Positions 55,000-64,000 of a stretch of 64,000 nucleotides of DNA are shown here, piece by piece (position 1 is the first letter of the stretch; the number at the start of each line of letters is the position of its first letter). The DNA lies in assembly GCA_034766995.1 (NCBI GenBank), contig CM068321.1, positions 16,353,526-16,417,525 of the forward strand, in the 5' to 3' direction. The position numbers and the translations under genes are program-made. Source of the DNA: Acanthacorydalis orientalis (Eukaryota; Arthropoda; Insecta; Megaloptera; Corydalidae). The notes beneath the pieces are model-generated. The model had not been told where the DNA came from and ran no database searches. It worked only from the letters and a program-made list of their open reading frames with translations.

Positions 55000-57270
55000 A
55001 ACATGAAATAATTAGCAGAGGAAAACCTGAGCTTTATATAAATAATTGAATTCTTCGAAGTTACATTCTTTTATTAAAGCTTGAACTTCTTTTATTTTTT
55101 TTCAAACATTTTTCGTGGGAAATAAGAACAATTCACATACTGTTTCTTTCTTATAACTACAATGATTGTTAATGATAACAACAAAGAGTTTTTCGATGGT
55201 TGTGTTTTTGTACAAAATAAATTCCAATTAATTGTTACTATACTTGAATTTATTTATATTCTTTTCATTCCCATTCTAGTCATATTTTTTTGGTATAATT
55301 GAACCCTCGTTTTTGTTTCATTTTTTTTGCCTGAATGTTTAATTTCTGTTTTTATTTCCTGATTGTTAGTGATAAATTCATACCTCATCTTCATAGATTA
55401 TCATTAAAAAATATTTAGCTCATTGAAAATATGTAATATTCAACTTCTATTTTCTCATGTACGATTATCAATCTTAATTTTTAACAAGGACTAAATTTAA
55501 ATATTAGTTTATTGTAAAAAATCTCAATCATTTACTTTCCAATGACTTACTTGCTGATTTTTTATGGTTAAATTTTCATTTTTGACAGATTTTTTTCAGT
55601 AAAAGCTATTAATAATTTTAAATACTTTTAATGGTATATAACAAATATAGAGATTCCTATTTAAACTACTTGTTATGTAAATTTACTCTATTATGTCAAA
55701 AACTTTTATAAAGTCTATAAATAAGGATCATAGATAATCAATAACAGTGAATTATTTCCTTTGATATTTTTATTCTCTTATAATAAACTTAATTATCGAA
55801 AAGTATTCGGTTTAATTAAATGTATAAGTAGACAAGATGCGACCCTTTCAAGTTCATAAAAATATTTGATCTTCATTTACGATAATGTGGATTATAGAAT
55901 GGTATTTTTAATGTTTTTTTATTGCAATTTTATACTCACACTTTTATACAGTTATAATTTATGCTGTTATAACTATTTAAAATTTAATTTTATGCAAAGA
56001 AATAAAATATACTTATTTTTGAATACCAAATTTAAATCTGATTAATATAAAATATACGTATACCTAATTTATAAAATTTGAGTTTATTTCATACACCAAT
56101 TCTCAATTTCAATGCAAAAATATGTACAAATAATGAAAAGTCTCATTTTATTTACATATTTGTTACTATTATTATATCATATTTTATCTACGAGGCATGA
56201 TATATTCTTTGTTTTTAGTCTTGATGGTTATCAGCAATCAATTCCATTCTTTAATTACAAATTATTCATTTTTTTACTTTCAGCTATAGCATTCATATAA
56301 ATCCAGATAAAGTAATAATATAAAATATAATATAATAAAGACTTAAGAATTGTTTTAATTTTAAAAATCGTATAATTTTCTTAGTGATATTCATAAAAAC
56401 TAGTCACGAATTATATTCATTACTAATATAATCGTATATTAATATTATGCAATTCCTATCACGTTATAGTCATAACAGACAACTGTTGTTAATGCAATTC
56501 CAAATATGTTGTAGCTGTAACAGAATTCTCAAATAAATGCTAACAGTATAATTTGCACCGGGTACGATAATTCCTGTAAATTATAAAGGAATCCGTCATA
56601 TGACTCAGCACTAGGAATTAACTCAATATAAAACTATAATTATATAAGTTGTTGTATATTGAAATGAAGGCAATAAATTATAGTAGTGATCGGTTATAGC
56701 GAACAATGTAATGTCACTAATTTTTCCTCATTACAGCCGTTACTATCAATTAATCAAAGAATAAAATTCATAGTCAAATTCGTTCCATATATCCATAAAA
56801 TGTTTCTATTAAAAAATTTGTGTTTGTGTGGAGAAATGTACACAGAATCCCAAATAGAATATTAACTGACTGTAGTTGTAATTTATTAAGTCAGAATTTT
56901 ACTATTCTGTTTAAAATCAGCTCGTACTCTTGTCTACTTATTTAAAATCGTTTTTTAATGATTACTATTTTTTTAAAAAAAGAGATACTAGTTCGAATCA
57001 AAATTTTAATATCTATAATTCAAATTATAACTTCTTATAAAGAATGAGTTTTTAATTAAATAATGTTTTCTTAATAGTAAAAACTCACATTCTTCGTCAC
57101 GTTGACCGCAACGTGGCTGTGAATGTGCTGTATAAGGAAATTTTCACAATGGATGAATTTCAAGTATAATTGTTTCGTTCTTAGGTATTTTTTATGTTTA
57201 AATACATTTTGTTTTAAAAACCAGTAAACAATTTTTCTTTCTATTTTCTCGTTAATTTTGATGGGCTATA

Positions 57271-57317
<47 letters not shown>

Positions 57318-58279
57318 CATACATACATATATATATACATACATACGTACATGATCCCCACTTGGAAAGATCACAAATGAATATAAACAGATATCTCATC
57401 TTTTATAATAATGGGCGGGGGTGATTTTTTCTTAGTAACTCCCCTTTTCCTTTTAACAAGAGTACTAAGTTTTTTGAAATTTTTTCTAGCAAACAAATAG
57501 AAATTTAAAAATTGCACTCAAGTTAGAAATCAAGTTAAATATATTGGCTATTTGGGAAAATCCCTCCCTAGGAAAGATTTAAATTAAAGCAGATGTCTAC
57601 AGAGATAATTAAAAAAGCAGAACAAATAAACTAAACTAATCGAAAAAAAATATTATAAAATTGAATACTTATAAAATATTGCACAAACATAATTCTATAA
57701 ATTATTTTTAATATTTGTGTAAAATATTTTCATATAGATAAATATGAAAATATAGAAACTAATGTTTCATCAACCACATAAATAATACATTTTATATAGA
57801 TTTTTCAATGCACTGTGAGAAAGATGCTTAAGAAAATAATCTCTTTGATTTGGTTTATAAAATTTTGATTTTTTTAAACTCAAGTATTAGACTTTTATTT
57901 ATTTTCATTAATAGAGAAGTATTTAATAAAAAAGGATTTTACACTAATTATTTATAATTGAGAATCTGTTTTTAACTTTTATTTACAATGTTTACTTTAT
58001 CTCGTACATATACCATTTTTAAATTCATAAAATATGAAAATACTGTGTTCGATTAAATGCGTTTCTAGTTGATAAAAAGTGTAAATCCAAGTGGTTTCTC
58101 TATAGAAAAAAAACCTTTTATGTGCTGTTTTAACTTGTTCATTTAAAAAAAAGCATAACTACAATTAAACCAAAAACTACTACTAAAATATAATGAATAT
58201 TCTATTTTCGATGTTCACTGTAATACCTGATGTATTTATTTGTAAAAGCTTTCAATCGCATTAATTTAATTATTCGTAT
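55000..58279. other. AT-rich desert
   Basis: A TA/TACA array lies at 57274-57352, followed by a small G-rich patch (57410-57450). No gene is recognised. Confidence 0.6.
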
Positions 58280-58620
58280 GTTTTTTTAAGGGAAGTATTT
58301 CGTTTAGTGCCGGTTCTGTATACCCTAGTGGGTCGAATTGCAGCAGCGTCCGTTAGTCTTTCCGCCCTGTTATGTTCTGTTGCTATTGTGTTCGTCACAT
58401 GATTAATAGGTGTCATATTTTTATTTTTCGATACATCGACTCAGCGGTGGTCTATCGTATATGTACACACATCAATATATCTATGTATAAAACTATACTA
58501 CGATTGTATTTGTATTTATACTCGTAAGCTATTGGTTGACTGAATCTGTTTCGGGTCGCTGAGTTTACCGAACGTTAAAATTGTTTGTTGGTTGGGTGTT
58601 AGTAACTACGATTTAGATAA
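58280..58620. other. CpG-richer unique block, unassigned
   Basis: Normal base composition with repeated CpG (for example 58330-58375 and 58425-58460), sharp AT-rich edges and no long frame. Of the same kind as the blocks at 20760, 31745 and 53690. Confidence 0.3.
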
Positions 58621-61199
58621 ATATATAGATCATATATGTTGATTAATTATTGATTTATATGTATTTAAATATAAATAGAAGTTTTTGCATCAATAATTAC
58701 GTTAAACTTTTCAGATATTGATTTTTTTTATATTTTTAATTTACTGCTTTCCGCAATGTGAAATTCGTATCTTTTATCATGCATACGTTCATGAAATGTT
58801 TTAAATAAAATATTTTTCGATTTAAAAATAACTATTTTTAAATATAAAATATATTTATAAAATGACATACTAGCTAATAAAATCTACACTGATAACTGAG
58901 AGAAATTTATATTTTGAAAAATGTAGTAATTTTCTCTACCAATTTTATTTTTTAGTATTGCATTCACATATTTTAAAATAACTAATGTGCATTTTTATAT
59001 ATAGAGTACAGGGATTAAAGTCTAATAATTTTAATTCTGAAATTAAATAATAAAAACTATCATATTTAAAACAAAATCTTTTTATGGCATAAATGTTTCA
59101 ATTTAAAATTTTTATTTCAAATTTACCACTATAAAAGTCTTATTTTAAAGTATTACTCAAGTTGAAAATGACGAAAATGTATGTTTATAAGAACAACAAT
59201 TTTGACTTTAACATATAACGTATAATATATACAAGTAGTAGAAATGAAGATAGGATTGTGGTTTTCTTAAAACAATATATTTGAACATTTCTAGTTTTGA
59301 CACGAAGACGATGCTATATCACAATTATTTTCAAATAGTGTGCTTAAATAAACGGGGTGTAAATATAATGTAAAATAATATGTTTCTCTGTTCTTTTGTA
59401 AAAATATTTTTTTATTTTATTGCAACTGGGTAAATAATTGTTGAATATTTAGAAAGTAAATATGAGATATATAAACTTATAATAAAGATTAAAATTTATT
59501 CTTCATAATCTTTAAGTTCTGCTAATTTTTAACTTAGAAACATTTAAAGTGACTGATATAGTCTTTAAAAAAATCGTATAAATTACCAAAAATACATATT
59601 GAAATATTGGAAGCAATTCCTAATAATAATTTAAAATTTCACGTATATTAATTAATGATTTTCCAGAATTAGGGTTATATTCGAGTGCAAGGAGCACATT
59701 TTGTACTTTTATTGTAAAAGTAAAGAATTTTACTTCAAATTTAATTAATTTCTTTTTTTCTAATAATTTTTTTCTTTAAAGTAATTTTGCATAAAGTATA
59801 TAAATTGACTTTGTCACTAATATAATTTTGATCTCTCATCTCTTAGTTACAATAGTAAATAGAATAAGATTTAAGTTTTTCTAGATTTTTCCTGAAAGTT
59901 TCCTCACAAATAAACTAGGAGTTTTCATACTAATTATGAATTGCATACACACATACACACATATATATATATATATATATATATTTAATTTCTTTAAAAT
60001 ATTATTCTTATTAAATTATTTTTTGATTTGGAAACGCTTAACATACTACTTCGTTGTAATTAATTCCATTATTTTGCTTATTTGTACCTATATTTTTATA
60101 AACTGCTCATATAATTAACTTCTAACACTTAATTTGAAATCAAGTGGATTTCAATAATTATATTTTTATGATTGAGATTAAATTTGTATTTAAATACTAT
60201 TTTCAAATGTTCATCTCTTTATTAATGTGAGGTAAAATAAGTCCAAATATTGTTTTCTTGATGATTCATATTTTTATTTTATTTCATATTACTTTAGTTA
60301 ATAATTTTTATTACATTTATTGTTTCATTAACATTAAAAATCTCATTTTTAAAATTATTTTGGACGATTATATATCTTCTATATATTAATTATTTATTTT
60401 TCTCTAATTTATTTTCTAAAAGAATTAAAAAAGCTGAGTTAAAATAGTGTCACTAGAACTATAAATAAAACTAAAATATATAATTGAGTAGCAGTAATTT
60501 GAAATGAAGTGTGTTTCTTTAAGATGTTAGTAGAGAACACGTAAGATTTATGACCATAGTATCTTAATTCGAATCTATGTCCTGAATTGTATCTTTGTTA
60601 AATAATAATATATTAGTCTAAACAATTAATGTGTTTATATCGTCAGTATTTTAAAAATCACTAATTAAGAAATGAATAATGGTTAAGTATTTATCACTTA
60701 GAATAATATTAATATATTAGTGTGGAAAACTGATTAGTTTTTCCATTCTTATCACATCAATATAATAAAAAAAATCATTTAAAAAACATTTCGATTGCTT
60801 GTTACTTACTTTTAATATTTTTAATCAAATTATATTAGATATTTTATTCTGTACTTCTTAGCATTCTTCAGTGTTTTTTTATTAAAAATTGATTCATAAA
60901 ATATATTTTTCTTTCATCCGATTAGAAGTTAATGTGATTAGTAACATTAACTCATTTAACTCTCTCTATTCATCCATTTCTCTCTCTCTCTCGGTCTGTC
61001 TCTTTATATATATATATAACACAGAGACTTGGAATAAAATTATATGGAAACAAAATTAAATCTAATAAAAAAATCAATAAAAATAAAATGCGTTTATTAA
61101 GATCAATCGCCGTTTAAAAATAAATACATTAGTTAAAAAAAATGTATCTCTTAAGAATTCGAAACTAAAAAAGTAAACAAAAATACGAAAATTAAACAC
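58621..61199. other. AT-rich desert
   Basis: A CA/TA array lies at 59946-59985 and a CT-rich run with a TA tail at 60960-61018. No gene recognised. Confidence 0.6.
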
Positions 61200-61680
61200 C
61201 TTCAACTTATCATCGCACGTCATAAACATTAAAAGTGACCTCATTTTACATATACTTTACGTCATTCTAACATTTGAGAATATTTATAAGCAGAGATGCC
61301 ACTCCGAGGCGCCACCGACCGGCGTCCGAAACGACGCGACTGACCGACTAGGCAGGGGGGCGTTCACTGCACACGATTAATTTATGGTTTCCCAACACGC
61401 ACCAATTTCCGTTAGCTGGCCGTTTGTCGGTCTCCTCTGCTAGCGCCAACCACCTACTCGCACTTAGTCGCGGACACCCGCCCGAAGAACGAGAATACAA
61501 AGCAGAAGGACCGCCAACAAGGGTTGTCAAATTTAAATACGAACTGCCTAAAGTAGTTCGTTGAGTCGAGTGTTTAGTCGTATTTCGGCAAGAACGTTGC
61601 CACGGTCGGAATAAATTTTATTTTATTATCGAATATATCACTACAAGAGCAGTTCGTGTCTTTGACCGGAATTGAAATGT
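61200..61680. promoter_or_regulatory. Strong CpG-rich block, candidate promoter or first exon
   Basis: 61290-61510 is the most GC- and CpG-rich segment of the window. A minus-strand frame of 60 codons (61348-61530) has no recognisable domain. The right part (61555-61610) has a run of evenly placed CG dinucleotides. In AT-rich insect genomes such islands often mark promoters or first exons. No TATA box is evident, and direction cannot be set. Confidence 0.35.
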
Positions 61681-63492
61681 ATTTTTTTTATTATCTTTAT
61701 TATCGGTACTAATATTTTGTTGCACATATAGAGAAAATAGACTTCATTAACTTGTATGTATATATATATATATATATAACATAATCAATTTCTTAATTTA
61801 CTTAAAAACTTATTAACAATAATATAATTTTCTGTTTAAAAATAAAAATAAGTTAATTTAATATCATCATGTTTGAATTCAACTATTTCTATTTGAGTCA
61901 TATCAAAATATTCGTTTATTCGATATTTTTAATTATATTTTTTGCAAACTGTCTTATAAGGTATTGAGTTTAACATTAAATTAAATGCGCTATCTTAAAT
62001 GATAGAATTATTATGATTATATGTTCTTTTAATATGATATTTGGCATCTTTGGGTGTAACATTGAAGGAAAATTTAAAAATTAACACCAATATTATTCAT
62101 ATCATATTTAATAATTAGCATAATCGAATAACAAAAACCGTATTTCACAATTTTATAAATATTTTGAAAACCTCTAACAAATTCTTAGGTTGATATTGCA
62201 GTATAAAAGGTATCTTATAAAATATATTAGTGTCATAAGATACATTTTCTGTTATAACACTCTATAAGAGATCTGTTAGACTTTCGGTTATGGAGAAATG
62301 GGCTTCAAATATATTCACCTGATTAGAAATATGCAAAACTCAGAAAATTTTTTCAATCAATTATATGAAACTCTTTTGAAAAGTAAAAAAGTATGAGAAT
62401 AAAATATATATTATCTATAAAAATCTCCCAAATCAATTATAATTTTATAAAAGACCAAATTTTCGTTTAATTTTTGACTTGACATGTTGAACATCTTTAA
62501 TTTAAGTAAGAACTTCAAATTAATTAATGACAGAAACCAATGTTTCCGATTAGTGTTCTAAAAAATTTACGAATCCATTTAAAACTGAATAAATTTAAAA
62601 GTAACTACAATTAAATAACATTTTTAACTACTTAAATATATAAAAATAAAGTAATGCTTGAACGAAAATTAATACTACTAATTTTGACTTTGTTTCGTAC
62701 AGCTTGTATTTATGTAAATTATTTTTTGAGAATTGTAGTAACTTTTAATATATATATATATATAAAAATGTGTGTGTATGTATAATTTTATGTTGAAGTC
62801 AACAACTGATTAAAAAATTTGATTTATGTTATAAAAACATGTATAATTATTTTTGTGTTTAAACATAAAAGTTTTGATTAACAAACGGTAATGTAATTAA
62901 ATATTATATATATTTTTCATAATCATATGTTTAGGTTGACTTATAGCTGGGTTGTTCAAATATTAATTTCCATGAAGCATCACATTTTACACATCAGCAG
63001 CGAAAGCACCAAAATAACGAGTTTAAACGAATTCATTCTTACATGACAAATAGGACACTTTGTAAATAAATAAACGGAAATAATTCAATCTACATTTAAT
63101 AATTATTTGAAATATTCAAATTTACTTATATTTAATTAAAATATTTATGAAATCTAAATAAATTTGTGTAATGTCTCTTCGAGAAAATAGTTAATAGCTC
63201 AGATTTTATAATTACATATCTTAGAATTTTTCATACAAGTTCGATATTTTGTTTTAGTTAAGCTTATCAAGTTTTTAAATTTATATAATCTTTAATAAAA
63301 TATGTAAAAATATTACATTAAGAAATCATACTCTAATAAATAGTACAGAAATAGAATATCTTAAAATGTTACTATAATAATTATGTAAAATATATCTTAC
63401 AAACTAGAAAATTTGTTAAATTTCGGATCATTGATTTTGTATTTGTATTGAATTTCATAGAAAAATCAACTAATTTAATAAGACAATTGAGA

Positions 63493-63544
<52 letters not shown>

Positions 63545-63639
63545 ATATTAAAAATAAACAACGTTTACTTCTATATATATTATTTCTTAAACTTCCAGTG
63601 TTCTTTATCATTGATCACATTTGTATCACAATTCTTTCT
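61681..63639. other. AT-rich stretch, little recognised
   Basis: TA arrays at about 61757-61779, 62748-62765 and 63496-63546. A faint mariner-like end may lie near 62948. No gene is recognised. Confidence 0.6.
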
Positions 63640-63720
63640 TGACTCATCCTTTGGGACAACCTGGATTTATCTTACTATCTTTAGTAGTAAAAAATCCAAG
63701 ATATCCCAAAGGAAAAGTCA
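63640..63720. other. 81-nt imperfect hairpin, candidate pre-microRNA
   Basis: The arms 63640-63670 and 63690-63720 pair as one stem. TGACT pairs with AGTCA at the base, TCCTTTGGGA (63647-63656) with TCCCAAAGGA (63704-63713) perfectly, and GGATTT with AAATCC near the loop. Only short 1-2 nt mismatches interrupt about 30 bp, and a small loop stem ACTA/TAGT caps it. Length and mismatch pattern suit an animal microRNA precursor. On the minus strand the 5' arm contains CTTTGG and TATCT in the order found in miR-9, a short similarity that may be chance. The alternative is a tiny inverted-repeat transposon remnant. Confidence 0.35.
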
Positions 63721-64000
63721 CGAATGAGTTTTATACGTGTTTATTGTTTATAAATATTATTTACACATAAATATCTTTCAAAAAACACGATGAAATATGG
63801 TATAAATGTTAGTTTTTAAATTAATATTAATTTTGAATAGGGAAAACAATTTTACAATTAATATGATATATATATATGTATATACACATACATATATTGA
63901 TATGAAAAAATAGTACGTAAAACATTGTAAAATGTTTCAAATGTAATCTATAATTTTCATTAGTCAAGTACTTGACTTAGCAGAATTCAAGTTCTTTTAA
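63721..64000. other. AT-rich end of window
   Basis: A small TA/CA array lies at about 63867-63898. Nothing else is seen. Confidence 0.6.

Noticed and set aside
61348..61530. 60-codon frame in the CpG-rich block
   Set aside because: High GC lowers stop density, so a 60-codon frame is expected by chance; no similarity was recognised.

Overview
The window is non-coding eukaryotic DNA, strongly AT-rich, with an arthropod and probably insect character. The reasons are a U2 snRNA copy whose loop IIa matches the insect form, two mariner relics, a Tigger/pogo relic, a 3' fragment of an RTE-type non-LTR retrotransposon, and a degenerate stretch resembling the insect telomere unit TTAGG. A hymenopteran would fit the mix of an AT-rich background with isolated CpG-rich patches, but the sequence does not settle the order. 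I found no intact protein-coding gene. Nearly all open frames are translations of TA, CA/TG or TACATA simple repeats, or chance frames in AT-rich DNA.

Layout. 1-4480: AT-rich DNA with TA arrays and one CpG-rich patch (2530-3260). 4483-5689: a Tigger-type DNA transposon on the minus strand, with terminal repeats and TA duplications but no DDE core. 5700-12560: AT-rich DNA, several CpG-rich patches, the first copy of an unnamed dispersed repeat (about 9906-10425) and a tRNA-like block (12260-12416). 12560-24890: a microsatellite-dense desert with a TTAGG-like or nuclear-receptor-like patch at 16621-16690. 24895-25230: a homogeneous 8-bp minisatellite. 27078-27264: a full-length but diverged U2 snRNA. 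30355-31249: an internally deleted mariner. 31745-32130: a CpG-rich patch with a TATA box. 34324-36001: two further copies of the unnamed repeat, one inverted and one carrying a nested 163-bp SINE-like insertion with a 13-bp target duplication. 36488-36607: a TATA box followed by a short hydrophobic ORF, possibly a first exon. 43388-43465: a GC-richer hairpin. 48533-48698: the RTE tail. 50856-50922, 51654-51700 and 54940-54999: long inverted repeats. 52815-53210: a second, 3'-truncated mariner. 53690-54080, 58280-58620 and 61200-61680: CpG-rich patches, the first with three palindromes. 63640-63720: an imperfect hairpin shaped like a microRNA precursor.

There is no operon-like or pathway-like organisation. 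The window reads as intergenic or long-intron sequence in which old transposons sit among expanding TA arrays. The CpG-rich patches are the best candidates for regulatory or first-exon DNA. The observations most worth follow-up are the U2 copy with altered but mostly pairing stems, the hairpins at 63640-63720 and 43388-43465, the three-copy unnamed repeat with its nested insertion, and the palindrome-bearing CpG patch at 53760-54020.
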